Below are positions 10,701 to 24,744 of a stretch of DNA of 64,000 bases, one piece after another; the first letter of the stretch is position 1, and each line of letters opens with the position of its first letter. Source of the DNA: Rhea pennata (lineage: Eukaryota; Chordata; Aves; Rheiformes; Rheidae); contig NC_084665.1 in the NCBI RefSeq assembly GCF_028389875.1, forward strand, positions 24,500,501 through 24,564,500, in the 5' to 3' direction. Below the pieces are notes generated by a model. It was not told the origin of the DNA, did not search any database, and saw nothing but the letters and a program-made list of their open reading frames with translations. Both the position numbers and the translations under genes were made by a program.

Positions 10701-13572
10701 AGGTCATCTACAGATTTATTTATTTTGAAGCCTCAATGTTATTCTAAGGTGTATGGTATAGATATTTATGGGTATACTGCTAATTTACTGCATTTGGAGG
10801 TCCTGAAGAAAAGCAAGAGAATAGTGAGAAAACACATTTGTAAGTTCAGTCTTAAATTTACTTCCGTTTAGACAGAAGTACAGTAAGTGAGCAAAGCTCT
10901 TCTCCCTGAATTGTTCTCTGTCAGTGCTTCCTCTCATGCTGCACACCCACCCATCAGTTAATCTAAATGCTTTCAGTAAACCTGTGCATAGAATTTAGTA
11001 TAATACAGACTTTAGTATGATATAGGAAATACATGATAACTACTAGAAATAGAATAGGATAAGAATAAATGTAGAAGGTTAGCCTGTATGCGTAATTATT
11101 AAAGGAAATATATACCAATTTAGCATGAATTGGGCTAACTGGAAGTTAGATGACCAGAAAGTAGAAAGTATTGAAGGTGAAAAAGAAATGAGCTGAGGTT
11201 TCCTATGCACAAAAGAGTCAGATGGGATGATCTGACTGTGAAGTAGGCACTAGATGTATTATTTTATCTTTATATAAATTTAGATACTGTACATTACTGA
11301 TTAATCTGAAGGGGGGAATTGCCTTAAGGTACTATACATGTGATTTTTTTTTTTGAGCTTCTATTCCTGCAAATGCTCATATTTCTGAGCATATTTTCCA
11401 AACTGTTCTTGAAATTTACTCACTGAAGGCAGTTGAGCAAGATTTTTTTCCTCCAAATAGATCAGTTCCCTATTGGTCTTTTTTGAGGTGACTTTTACCT
11501 TGGTTTTTAAATACCTTCTTCATGTTTACTTTTATTTTAATTTCTTATTTGCATAATTACCAATTGCTTTAATTTCATATCTTGTATTACATGAATTTGC
11601 TGTGTCATGTCTGTACTGCATTGCTCTGTACTCAGTTTATTGCATAATTAGATTAAGTACAATTATTTTTCACTACCATGAAAGCCTACTCTCCCTAAGT
11701 AGGATAGTTTTACTAGAAAGTCATGGTTTCCAGTTAATGTGTGGGGATCAGCAGTGCATCCACGTTAGACTGTATAGAATGTTTTTGTTTTGAAAGCTGA
11801 CATGTAGATTTGTTTGGTTTGCTTATTCTCCTTTTCAGCCCACCATTGTGAATTACAGTCAGGCTCTGTAGGTTTGCAGTTTACCAAAAGTCTGAAACTT
11901 CACAGAGAGCAGTGCACGTAAAAGCATGGTTGGAATGGGAAATAGTACTCCTAGTCAGAAGTAATGCTTATACCTGTTTTGCATCTGTTAGCATCATTTT
12001 TTATTCTTCTCTGTTTTATACCTTTCTTGATTTTTTTCTCTTTCAATAGCAAGTCATAATTCACATTTGTTGTTTCCAGTTTTCAAAGTGATGTACATCA
12101 AGGTCACTTCTCTTCTTAAAGTCATGACACCTGTGGGGAAAAAAGAAAAAAAAAAGGGGGGGGGGAATGTTTGTTTTAGATAAGTAAAATAAACAAAAAA
12201 TGGATTATCTGATTATTGTTTATCCAGGAACTGGCTAAATTCAGTTCCTAAATATTTTGCTACTTAGCTGAACCTTCCCACACATTTATTATCTAGCAAA
12301 ACTAGCACGTTTACAAGCAAACAATATATTGAAAAGACTAATCAACAATATATTAAGAAATATATTTTTAGGAAGGGTTGGAAAATAGTCTGCATTCTGC
12401 AAGTTGTTTTGACAACATTACAACAGACTAAAATGGTAACAGTAAAAAAATTAATTTTCTCTTAGATTTAAATGTGAATCAGTGAATAATGGCAGTGTCA
12501 ACCTTCCTTCTGATTCTTTTCTTCTGTAAATGTATGTTAGTGAGGACTGAAGCAAAGCAAAGAAGTTTCTCAGCAGATAATTCTTTCTTTTTTTTTCTGA
12601 AATACATCTAAGTAAATCCTAGTCTCAAATGAATTTTATACACTTTTTCTCTCCTGATTTAGTAGTGCATTAATTTACTCCAGTGTAACTGTTACAATAT
12701 TTGACTTTTCATAAGTAAGTTGGGATTGGTTTTCTCAAGCAGTGGAAAACGGAATGTAGGGGTTTTTTTTGTGTTGTGCTTATGATGGCATTAGTAAATA
12801 AAATACATAGCCGATTGAGAAGTGTATGTATAGCCTGTGCTTTCTGAGGAGCCTTGGTATCATGGTAACCAGTTTGGCAAAACTACATGGAACAGCTAGA
12901 TATGCAACATGCTTTGCTATAAGTGATGTTCTTTGTCCATATTGCATTTGATATTGATGTGAAATCTCAGTGGAAAAGAACTAAGAAGTGGCTGGATAGC
13001 CCTGCTGTCTAGCTTTGCTGCCATTAAGTTAGAGAAAAGCTGCGTCAGAGGGGCAGTATAGGAAAAGCTCTACTTTAGCTGGATTGATTAGGTGGAAAAA
13101 CAGATGATTTGTTTCCAGAAAATGTTATTCATAGTACTTTCATAGGTGTATTACATTTGCTTCGTTGGAACAAGAAAAGTGTAAATGTCTCAACAGGATG
13201 TGCTGTGTTGTGCGGCTTTGTAACAAAAGTGCAGCAGAGAACTTAATGAAGCAGAAGGTTAAATATTAGTTTTAACAGCAATAGCCAACCCCTATGTTTT
13301 CTGTCATGGAACCCTGAAAGAAGAAGTGAAATGAGGGTGAATGCATTTATGTATATATATTGCAGATTAAGAAAAAATGTTCATAAAAATCACTTTATAC
13401 TTAGTACATCTGGTGACTTTCACTGTCACTGAGCATCTGCTCAAGAGCTGTATTTTTAACGTTTATTTTAATACATTCGGGTTGGCATCACTTTACAAGA
13501 TAGCACCTTGGCAAGAATGTGTATATATGCGTGCCTCTGACCTCATGTTGTTTTTCTTGGTTATTTCCAAAG
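7734..13572 (+). other. USH2A: USH2A intron 2 (about 5.8 kb)
   Basis: It starts GTAAGTA and ends CCAAAG. Apart from simple tracts such as C10 followed by CA-rich sequence at 8110-8127 and A/G-runs near 12140-12166, I recognise no repeat family, RNA gene or extra exon. Confidence 0.85.
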
Positions 13573-13738
13573 GTGTGTGATAGAAAAGACTATTGATGGG
13601 CAGACTGTGTTCAAACTCACAATCTCTGAGAAAGAGACCATGTTATATTATCGCACAGTAAATGGTTTGCAGCCACCAATAAAAGTAATGACATTGGGGA
13701 GAATTCTTGTGAAGAAATGGATTCATCTTAGTATCCAG
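13573..13738 (+). CDS. USH2A: USH2A exon 3: laminin G-like domain
   Basis: Residues 162-217. The first base completes Met162, then the frame reads CVIEKTIDGQTVFKLTISEK and later YYRTVNGLQPPIKVM and GRILVKKWIHLSIQ. Only a few residues differ from human usherin as I recall it, making this one of the best conserved blocks in the window. The LVKKWIHL segment is the typical laminin G/pentraxin-like strand that precedes the conserved ligand-side loop of a jellyroll fold. The exon is 166 bases, flanked by CCAAAG|G and CCAG|GTAAGT. It ends in phase 0. The conservation suggests strong constraint on this N-terminal domain. Confidence 0.97.
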
Positions 13739-16700
13739 GTAAGTAAAATAAAAAGAATATATTATTTGTTGAAACACAGCATTTGTGTGAGAATAGTATA
13801 ACTGTATAAACAGCTGCACTAACAAGGATAAATTGGGTGATATGGCTGATAATCTTGCAGGGAAGAATCTTAATTTGAGGGGCCAATTTTGAGGCAATTG
13901 CTAATTTAGGCCTGGAAATAAATGCTGTGCACACATTCAGCTTAACAAGCAAGACTGAAAACTCTCAGTCCTAAGAACACTGTTACTTGAGGTGAAGAAA
14001 ATCTACTTTTTCTGATGTTAATGATTCTTGGGTCTCCAAGATGGTTTTTATTTTTATTTTTTTAGAGAGAGAGAATGCCATCCTTATCTGTACACACAAA
14101 CTTACCTTGTAGAGATGCGCCCCATTTTATTATGAACACTTCTTACAGTGCATATAATTGAACATGTGTACAGTTTTGCAGGATCAGTTAAACTAGTAAA
14201 TTATAAAGCTATTACCTCTTATTTTAAAAATACCATTCAGAATTGTAAAGACATAATCCCTATGTTCAAAAAATCTTTTGTTGACATAACTTTTTAATAA
14301 GTATACAAATACCCGCTGAGGATAAAGCAAAATTGAATTTGTTAAATTTTAAACTGTATGTACAAAAATCAGTAAACAAATACAGTAGAAAGTAAGGACG
14401 TTTGGTTGTTTGCATGTCTTAATAATTCCCAACAGACTCTCTAGTAAATTCTGTGTGTAAGTAAAGTTCAACTAATAATTAAAAGCTCTAATTATTAAGT
14501 ATTGAAATGTTTGCCTTCTTTCCTTCATTTCCTTTATCTAGTCTATTAAATTTTGTTTGGCTTAGAGCACAATCAAAGAACAGTTTTCCTGCTTTCTTGA
14601 AACTTGCTAAAAGGTATTGACTGTGATTTGGATTTTTAGTGCTGATTTTGTCACTCATAAGAAGTCACTAAGCTGACATCTTGAATTTTTTTCATTTTCT
14701 TTTTTCCAGGATAACATCATGGTAGTGTGAATAAGATTTTGGCTGTTGGATTAAAAGAGTGACCTTAATTTAGAACTAATGAATGTTGCGCTTCAAACAT
14801 TCTAAGAGTGCTACGTTAGTGCTTTTGCTGTCAGCTGCCTTTTTTTTTTTTTTTTTTTTTTAAAAAAAATTAATCTCAGAAGCTACTAAAATCTGGGATA
14901 GGAGGGTGAAGGGGCTAGCTTTAAATACACACATCTTATTTCATATTACAGAGAACCTCCAAGCGCTCCCTAGAATTCAGTCCTTTGTTTCTTTGGGAAA
15001 AGTAGTCCAATACATAGTAGCAGAAAGGAAGCGTAAGTTCTAGAGCCTTAGAGAGACTACAGATTTAATACCTTTTTTTCAAGTTTCTGAGAGCAGGATA
15101 GAGCTTCACATTCTGTGATCTGTATTTCTGTAGAATTCAGCTTTCTGTTAAGGATGATGGTGGCTGTAGCATGTTCCTTTGGTAGACAAATCTAATTCTA
15201 AAATCTCAGGTGAAGTTTTAAATATTTTTGCAAAGCTTTAGCAAGTGTCCAGAAGCATTTTTCTATAAATGGAGAAATAAATGAAAATAACAGTGTGAGA
15301 GAGATTGAGCAAATTCATGCAAAAGTAGCATTCATATGAAAGTGGATGTGTCTTCAGACAACAGTAATGTTTGACCATGATAAGATAGTTCTGAAAATGT
15401 TATAGACTGAAGCTTTGTCCTTCCTTCCAAATACAAGTGTTTCTTTAAGCTATTTAAAAAGCATTCTGAAGATTAAAGGACTATGCAATTTTATAGGCAT
15501 TAGTAATTTTAGTTAAAGGCAGTAGGATACCCTGGAGTTTACAACCAAAAGTACAAAGTAGCTGAACTTAGAACAAGCTAGTGATATTTGACTTCAGTGA
15601 CTAACCAGCCTTCTCCCCAGGCAATGACTAGGCAGTGAGTGGTATGCCTCTGTACTACATTGTGGAGTGGAAGTCCTTATGTGAGCTATAGGTGAGATAA
15701 AGGATAAAGGCAGCAGGGCTAGCTGTGGCAGAGTAGAATGATAGGTGTGCTTATTACCACTTCCAGCTTTTCCAGGTGAGTGAGATCGTGTAGACGTCTG
15801 TGCTTTTCTGTTGAGAGAAAAAAGCCTGCCTCTAATACCTAGAAATAATTAGAGATCTTAGTTCTGTGTCACTGTTTGTTGTAGGTATGTCCTTATTTTT
15901 TTAGCCGGGACAAGTCCTAGGCCTAAACTCAGTGACTGTTAAATTAAGATAGCTTGAGGTCCTCTTCCAGCCCCACTGGTTTTGAAGTGCTTATAGTCAT
16001 AAAGTTAGTGTAGTTGTTATATAACCTATTTCTATGGTAACAAACAAACAAAAAATCTAGCTTCAGTTCTCTTCAGCATATTGTCATAGGATTGGTTTTG
16101 GATGTGAAGTGTCATGTATGTATCTGTAGTGTTCAGTCCCAAGCTATTAGGGTTTAACTAAACTATTAAGTTTAACTAAACTAACAGTAGATTCAACATT
16201 TTTTTTTTTTTTAATACTGTACAGAATTTGGCAGGTGTTAAGAGAACATTGGCATTGTTTTTATTTGGGATCTTTTTAGAGCTCCATGGTACTGTGCTGA
16301 CGTAAAAAATCTATCCAGGCTTATTTGACAGCTTGCTTGATAGGATTTTTGGACTAAAAGAAAATGAAGTTTATGAATGTTGTTTTATGGAACACCTAAA
16401 TACTGTTCCTGATAAGACGGTTGAAAATGTGGAATGGATATCTTCATGCAATTAATAAAACTTGTATATGTGGAGAAAATGGAGTAAATAGCAGCAATAA
16501 CATATTTGGAGTTACAGAAAACCTAAAATCTGAACTTCAGAGGAAAAATGATAGGATGGGATACTGCTATGATAAGCAGAATTTTACAAAAAGAAATGGT
16601 ATTCTCCATGCATGAACCACATCAGGCATAAGCTCTTCAAATTCTTTTTAAAAATACTGACTTTTACAATTTTCAGATAATGTAATTCAGAGATAGGTGG

Positions 16701-18799
16701 TAGCTGAAGATATATGTAGTAATGTCTCTTCTTATGAAAATGTTTTTCCTTCTTGCCAAAGGTAGAGACATCTAACCTATTGACTGACAGAATTCAATTT
16801 CCCCCAAATTTGAAGTTAGAAACATTAAGTGCCACATTCTTACATACTTGGACACGATACTGCAGATAATTAATATCTCTGACCTCCAGTATACATGTGT
16901 ATTTTTTAGTAGTTGAATATTGGTAGATCAAGTAGATCCAGTAGGTCCTTGTTTTCTCTGAGGCTCCTAAACTTTTAAGCAGTGTAGCTTTTCTCTTAAA
17001 TTCTTTGATGATTTGAGTCTTTGTAAATGTAGATGACAACAGTGGATCAAAATAGGTATCAATTTTATTGGAGGTAAACTTGATCAGATACTCCAGAGTA
17101 TTGCAAAGTATTATTTAGTCCATGCACAGTATTGCATGTTTGTTTGGTAGATGGTGTGATTGTCTACTTTGAGGCTAGTTTGGTTGGTCTGGGTGTCTTT
17201 GGTTGGAGGAGAGGAATAAGAAGGGTTTGGGGTGTGATCCATTGCTACTTAGCAGCTATGGGTCTGATTACAGGTATCCCTAGTTTATCTGGACACAAGT
17301 TCAAAAAGCCACATGATCAGCAAATGTTAGATCTTACTAATATGGTTAACAAATAGGGGTACCTATGGGGACCTATCCCTAAGGAAAAAGCAATAGTTGC
17401 TGGTTGGGCAACAGGAAATTTGTGCCTCTTGTTTGTGACAAGACACGGATGTCGTGCAGGGGCAGGTTGGCTGGCTGAGAGTGAGAGCAGCTGTACTGTG
17501 TGGGGCTAGTGCCTGCCTCAGAATCAGCTGCAACTGAGAAAGTGGGGATTGAGGCAAAAGGTTTTAAATGATGACCAAGAATCATAGGCCTTTCATGATG
17601 ACTAGAATAATGGTGGGGGAGATAAGGGGATTTGGTCTTGGTAGCAGTGTTCAGGGGAAATCGATGAATTTTTGTGTTTGTTTTTTTTGGCTGTTTTGTT
17701 GTGTTTTGCAAAGTGTGTGTTATGTGCATGATGCAGCTGACTGAGAGAGGCTTCTCTACCCAGAAGCTAGAGTCCGAGCTACTGTCTGAACATAGATATG
17801 CTTAATATGAGACTAAGAGTCAAGCGATTGGTAAAAGCTGGGAGCCTGCAAACAGGTGTTGATAGGTGGTGTTAATAGGAAAAGCTGAAATATTTGCACG
17901 TAAATGCTATGTAACAAGCAACGTGACAGAGGGATCTTGAAGTACTGGTGGCAGATGTGCAATAACTTGCAGAGAGAGCATAAATATGGTGTGACAGCAG
18001 GTGTGTTTGAAATTCAGGTATAAGAGCACGTGTGTGAACTATTCTTGAATAACAAAAGTGGAATGGTAGAATACCACCAAATACTAAATAAGAGAGAAGG
18101 ATAAAAGAAAAGACAGCATGGATTAGAAAGAATTTATTTGGAATAAAATTCCAAAAGTGAGCTGAGGTAGGTGAGGAAAAGATTAGTAAATGAACTCTAC
18201 TGAGGAAATCTAGGAACTTAAATCCTCAGGTTTGGATTTCAATGTGTGACTTATTAGAAAGAAGATCTACTAAGAACTATGTCATTACAGAAGCTTTTTT
18301 TTTGTTTATACCTGGGAAATTAAAGTTCTGCTAACAAGAGCAGGCCCAAACATTCCTGTAGGTTCTGGATGAAAGGTTTCTTCATCAACTAGTTGCTGAA
18401 ATAGAAAGTCTAGATACCAACTTTGTTAAGTGATGAAGGCATTATTGGAGATGTTGGTCTTAAAAAAAATAATATTCACCAGAGTAGTCGTAACTTGATT
18501 CAGTTGAAATAGAAGAATAAACAAAAATGGTTCTGTCACTATGCTTTTGGGTTTCACAAAGGACTACCATGATAAAACAAGGTGAACAGATGAGCCCTGA
18601 GATAGATGAAGAAAAAGCCTGGAAGTTCTTCAAAATAAAAGAAGTGATAAATTTAAGAGGAATCTCTGCCCTTAACAAGGGGAAAAAAATGGAGAAATAG
18701 TACCCACAGCTAACTGGGTGAATAAGCACATTTTCAATTAGAAATGGCAGTCTACAAGCAGTGGGGTGTGGGGGAGCAAATTTGCAGAGATTCCTGTAT
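13739..18799 (+). other. USH2A: USH2A intron 3, first part, nothing recognised
   Basis: AT-rich intron with a T22-A8 tract at 14840-14869 and a T12 tract near 16201. The somewhat more GC-rich block 17130-17760 has no recognisable coding or transposon signature. No gene is supported. Confidence 0.7.
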
Positions 18800-20150
18800 A
18801 GGAATAGAAATAATACTGTAAAGATGTCAAGCTGAATTAGACTTTGCAATGAATATTAAATGGTAAAAAGGTTCTTAAGATGTTTTATATAGGAAGACAA
18901 AGCCTTGTGGAGTGAAGATGTGCTTGAGACTAAAGATAATTTAAGTAAGGTCCCCAAACTAAATAAATAATTTGCTCCTGTTCTCAAAAAAAATAATGAG
19001 GGTCATTGAGCAAAAATGAGGTGTATAACAGAAATGAAAATATGTAAACAGGAACAATCATAAAGTGGAGGAAACATGAACTAAGAAACTTACTGTGTAC
19101 ATGCTGATGCAACTGGATTGTCATTGTCCAAAAGTTCTGAAATAACTGGTGCATAAAATCATTTGACACTGAGGTATTCTATATGAATCTAGCAAGTTAG
19201 AGGTGGTAATATAATGCTTACACTCAGGAAGAGGAGGGAAAAAGACCTATTTGTCTCAATGCACTGGTATATGAGGATTTAGAGCACACCTTTGAAGGAA
19301 CAGATAAAGGAGAAGAGGTATATGAAAAATGGAATAAAATACACCACTCCCTTGATCAGAAAACTGATTTTCAGGCAAAGCAAATATGTCAGATTTCTTC
19401 TATCTGTACTTCAGTAAAGCATTGATAAGACACCCCGGGAGAAACTGTAGAGTTGTAGGAAGTGTTCTTGGAGAGGGGTGGCAATAGATACTGCTGAAAG
19501 GAACTTACTTGTAATCCCTGAAAAAGAGATTACAAGTGAGTTCCTCTAGGATTAGTCTTTGGACCAGCTTTATATTATATTTTTGTTAATGATCTTGGTG
19601 GAAATATTAAAGAGTATACTGATAAAGTTGGCTGATAACATAATCTGGAGAGATGTCATTGGAGAGAGGATTATTGAGATGTCATACGGGAAAAATGGAA
19701 AGGCTGAATGGATGAGGGTAACAGACATGAAATAAAAGTTGATATTACAAAATGCAAACTCATAAATTTTGAAACTAATAACAAAAATTTTTGCTAAGTA
19801 CATAGTCATCAGAAAAATGACTGAAATAATGGATCAGGTGGTAATGATGAATAACTAGCCTGATGTGGCCGTGGAAAAGGCATGTGTTAAGGGAATACAT
19901 CGAGAGAGGCATGTCTAGTAGCATTGCTGCAGACTCTAAGATTTCACATGGAACGTTGTGTACAATTCAGACATTCGTGTTTAAAGAATGTGAATCAGAG
20001 CAGAGTTACTAGGTTACAATGGCAATGGAAAGGCTTTATGCAAGCCTTACAGGAGGCAAGTTGGAGAATCTTCCTTTGGGAGTTAACTGTACTGAAGAGT
20101 AGGAGGATATACAGTTTCCTTCTCTAAATGGGTTGTAAACTGGAAAAAGA
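18800..20150 (+). mobile_element. Ancient L3/CR1-like LINE remnant, sense strand
   Basis: Diverged but ordered CR1-clade signals appear in sense. A pre-RT segment ends in CCAAACTAAATAAATAATTT, like the LNxYFASVF region, near 18954-18973. A YLYFSKA motif near 19405-19425 stands for YLDFSKA. Next comes LVFGPALYYIFVNDLGGN near 19554-19607, corresponding to GSVLGPLLFLIFINDL. A C-terminal thumb-like region lies at 19900-20130. Many stops and frameshifts show great age. The family is judged from the pattern of conserved words, so L3 versus another CR1-clade family is not settled. Confidence 0.7.
19500..19544. repeat. Near-perfect hairpin inside the LINE remnant
   Basis: GGAACTTACTTGTAATC at 19500-19516 is the inverse complement of GATTACAAGTGAGTTCC at 19528-19544 except for one base, around an 11-base loop. 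It sits inside a much more decayed LINE, so the inversion is probably younger than the element. Confidence 0.8.
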
Positions 20151-21781
20151 ACTATTTGAGATGGAAATTGTAAGATGTGTTACATCTACTAGTGCAGTCT
20201 GTGTCTGAAAAAACATTCTGATCAGATTAGTGGGGATAAGAAAACTGTATCTGAAAGAAAAGTTCAGTAACTTTCATAAAAATGATAACGTGATTCAGTG
20301 CATCCTATAGGGGAAGATGGGATTTCTTAACATATCTTGTTCTTATGTAGGCGTATTATGGGATTTTTTTTTTCTTTTTCCTGTAGCATTACTAAAATGA
20401 ACTCTCAGCAGGACATTGGACATGAGCCACTAACAGTCTTGGAATGGACTGGAAAAAGCTACTTGGGACATCTATTTGGTCGTACTTTATTAATCTCAAA
20501 GTAACTTCCTCCTTTAAATAGTTTATGCAGCCTTCTTAATATATAGTATATTGCTAACAGAGTTATTGGCTGTCAACTTTATACCTAATAAACATTTGAG
20601 AAGAGTCATCCTTGAATAGTTCTGCAGAGGTAAATTGAAGTGAATTTGCAACCAAAGTGAATTTTAACCACTTTTTTCTACTTGTCAATTATTTCTCTCT
20701 AATGATGTGTGCTAGCTTTATTTTCCACTGCTTGTGGTTTGTAAAGAAACTTATCTTTTTGTTTTGTAGTTTCTAACAGGGTTTTTTAACAGATTGCTTA
20801 ACAGCCCATAAACTGTGGGGTTTTTGGTCTCGTTTTTTGTTTTTTCTTTTGAAATTACTAGCACTATTCTAGTTGATTTCAGTAGGTAAGTATCAAGTTC
20901 TTTAGGCTTCTGAACATTTTAGAATCATTCTGTTTGATCTTGATTTACTAGTATTTACCATTGTATCTTGGAGATATGTATTAGCCCAAACACTGATTTA
21001 AGGTACAGTGGAGTAAACAATATGTATAACCTTAAATTAAAAGAAACTGATATGCACTTAAATTGATGTCTTAAAAATGAACTTCAAAAAAAAAAAAAAA
21101 ATCAAAACATTTGAAAGCATAGCAATGTGTAATTAAGGTCAGTTGTGTACCTGATTATCTCTGCGTAGTGATTAATGCCAAAATCAGATCTGTGCCGCTT
21201 AGTAACAGCAGCTCCATTGTGTATTTTCTTTCTCGTATTCACTGTTAAGGGTATCTCACTTTCCCTTCAATACCCCAGAATGTATTTAACTGATTAAGAA
21301 GAGTGCAATTTAAACATGAATTTTCAGATACATCCAAGGCTGCTGAAATGGGAGATTCTTTGGAATATTCCAAGACTGATATATTTGTTTCATATTTAGT
21401 GTCCGCAATTATAAAAAAATAATCTTTTTACTAGCCTTTATTTTGCCTGATCATATCTATGTAACTCTGCCACGTTTTGGCAGACAGGAGCACATTAAAA
21501 GCTTTATAAAGTAAGTTTAAAATCTAAATGCAAAGAGGTAACCATGACTGAATTACTCTCCTGGGAGCAAAATGCTCTTAGAGTGCCTATTGAAATCAAC
21601 ATTATCATTTCCATACATGTCAAATATGAGTCATTTCTTAGTTTAGGCAAAATTTTTTTATAAATCTTTAAATCTTCCAGTTCTTTCAGGAAAAGGTTAA
21701 AGTACTTATGATTTAATGAGACCGCTTTACATCATAACTGTTTGACTATCAAGAGAAAACTTGTCCTTTCCAATTTGCGAA

Positions 21782-21812
<31 letters not shown>

Positions 21813-24744
21813 GCTCAAGTTTTGGAATACTTTAAAATTTATATTAAAAGCCGAGAACCTAACACTTAAACATGGGGGGGAAAATATTTACTGTATATAC
21901 TCTTTGTGTATATATTACTAAACCTGAGGTTTTAAGTAGAGTTCCTAGGAAGAGTACAGGAAACCAAGGAAGCCTTTTAACAGGTTGCTTCAGTATGTGA
22001 TTCTGCGGTACCCTGCTTGAATTCATGAGTCCTTAATCATTAGGAGTATTCTTTCAGTCCCCAAAAGGCAACAGGGAGTCTGCACCAACTGCACATATTA
22101 GAATTTCCTATCTATTAAATGTGTTTATGTGATTAAAATACTTAGGAGGATGGGATCTGTCCATCTAGTTGTTGCTGTGCTCCCAACAAACAGCAGAAAT
22201 AAGCACGTTATACAGACTGTAACGTGTTCTGAGAGTCTGTTTAGAGAACTGTTCTTGGGGAAAAAAATAAGCATAGCTCCCTTGGCAACTGGTTCATCGT
22301 TTAGCATCTGCTGTGATTGCAGCCCATTCAGATATTGCTGCTAAACTTGCAGCCTTGGGGTTCTTTAATGTAAATAACTTGCTGCACTGCATCCAGAAAT
22401 GCTACTGTGGTGTTTGCCTCTTGTTCTCCCGGGCCATGGTTACTAGAATGAAGACTGGTTTCTGTTGATTTGATAGCTCTTGTTATAATAACTTTAGCTC
22501 CTTGGGAAACGGGTATTTCCCAGCTGCTCCTGTCTTCTCTCCACTTAAACTGTTTCTTAACACTTTCCTTCCTTCTTGAATATGAATTCAAGCAACTTCC
22601 CTGAGTATCTCCAGATTTACACTTGCCGACAGCAGTTGTGTGGGAGCACAAGACATCTAACCTTACCTAAACTGGGATTTTAATTTCTGAGAATACCAAA
22701 AATACAGCTTTGCCAATGCCATCTTGACTACTCTGGTCTGGAAATTGCAAAACTAGAAATCTTATGAAGGTCTACACAGACTTAAGGTAGTATTTTTGGT
22801 GCTTTTTGTTTTTATTTATATTTTAGATAAAAATAGGTGAATTAAAGATGAATAAAGGTTCTGGAGCCCACCCCTCCTTTTTTTTTTTTTTTTTTTTTTT
22901 GAAAATAACTTCCATTGAGCCAAAAAATTTCAGGATAAATGGTTATGTGAATGAAGCTTCTAGTGACCATTGTAATATACAACATGTTACTTATACTTTG
23001 TTATTGGGCATAAAATATGTTTACAAAGGATACTTCTTCTTGCAAAAAAAAAAAAAAAAAAAGATTCTGATACTCTTACGGCAGCATACAACTCTAAAAG
23101 GCATGTCATGCCATAGTTAAGTAGGTAGCCTGCTTAGAGGAATGTATTGAAAGGCAAAGAAAAGAATAAAAGACATGCTTCAAGTGTTCAAATTCAGTAT
23201 TAAGAATAATAGTAAAAATTGTATAACTAGAATTAAAGAACTAAGAGAAAGATGTATGCTGTTCGACAACATCCTGTGAATTAAACTGCGGTTGTTGCAA
23301 TCAAATAACTATTTTCAGATTATTAGAAATCTGGAGTCCTATTGAAAGAGGGAAACAAAAAAAGTTATTTAACTAGGTAGCTCTTGATTCTGAATTAATC
23401 TCTTAAAGATATGTTTATGTGCGCTGCTCATAAGTGGATTCCCAGAAATGGATTACTTGGTACTCTTCCACAGCTGCATGACTGCTACTCCGTTTGTATA
23501 TTTGTGTGCCCGTAGGTTGTGTAGAGGTTAAACTTTGAGAGACTGGAAGGAGCTGCATTTACTTGATATGACTTGGCATAAATCATCAAGATGACGCACA
23601 GTGTACATCTATATTAACAATTTCATGTGCATGAAGGGTGGTTCTTGGTGCAGATTTGTCTGGTGTCAGAATTTGGAGTTTTGTAGTATGTGCTGAAGTG
23701 CATAGCTGATGTGCTTGAACTTGATTCCTTTCAGGGGAGACTTAATTTTGAAGTTTTACACTGAAGTATAAACATTTAGAGCACCCCACTTCCAATATGG
23801 ACACAAGGTCTTGCAGCAATTAGCTGCAGGTGTATCCAGGGCAGAGGACTGGCAACTGGTGTGAACTTCATTCTTGGTAAAGATTCACTGTGGAGGTCCT
23901 GAATTATGATTGATCACAACTATTGAACCATGGTCCTTCCCTCTTCATGCCATGCTAGTCACTAAAATAGATGTGTTTGAAGAGAAAGTTTCAAATACTT
24001 TGCACGACTTTAAAAACTTTAAATGCAGCAAAGTATTCAGAGCAGCTTCTGCTTTTCTTGGTTATTTAAAACAGGCAATTACTGTATTTGGTTCCAGTTT
24101 CTCTAGGAGATTTAAGTCAGATGTTCAGTTTTGTCATGGAAGACCCTGAACAGCTTGCTAGCTTAGCTGGAAACTAGTAATTTCTGTGATGAAAAGGGGG
24201 GGAAGTACTCCTTCTCTCCATATATCTTGTTCCATTACCTCAGCTCAATAATACCATAGTCTTTGCATTCTGCAAGAACTGCTGTGCTGGTCTGATGAAG
24301 GGTCTGTCTGTCCAGATATTCTGTCTTTAATTATGAATGAGAAGTAGGTGTTTGGGAACAGCTTTCTTTAGATATATCCCTGACTTAGTTTCTGAAACCA
24401 GTGACTTTGAAACTTCTTCTGCTAGATACTCTGTGGAATAGTCACTGGCTGAACTATTTTCTGTGTATTATTCTGATTCCTTTTTATAATTTGTATTTTT
24501 GGTCTTTCTACTGTCCTGTGGTGATGAGTTCCTCATATGTAATTATGGCTGCGCAATAGTGCTTTTTTTCCGTGTTTTAACTCTGCTGTCTCCTGATTTA
24601 ATTCTGCTAATTCCTTTTGTATCAGTCACTTCCTTCTTACTGTTCTCATGCTATTTGAGGTTTTGGATTATAGAACTTGATCACATGTTTATAGACTCTG
24701 TATTCCTAGTTTGTTTCATCTCCCCTTTTATTTAAGCCATTCTA
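20151..24744 (+). other. USH2A: USH2A intron 3, second part, nothing recognised
   Basis: The stretch contains homopolymers: A16 at 21086-21101, T27 at 21786-21812, T23 at 22878-22900 and A19 at 23044-23062. A 107-codon open frame on the minus strand (22328-22651) has no family resemblance that I can name. No exon, RNA gene or transposon is supported. Confidence 0.6.

Noticed and set aside
13577..13801. Reading through exon 3 into the intron as a 74-codon frame
   Set aside because: The consensus donor CCAG|GTAAGT at 13738 and the family match to the next exon show that the tail is intronic.
22328..22651. 107-codon minus-strand open frame
   Set aside because: No family resemblance, no splice or promoter context, and no related frame continues beyond it. 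It is within chance expectation for a window of this size.
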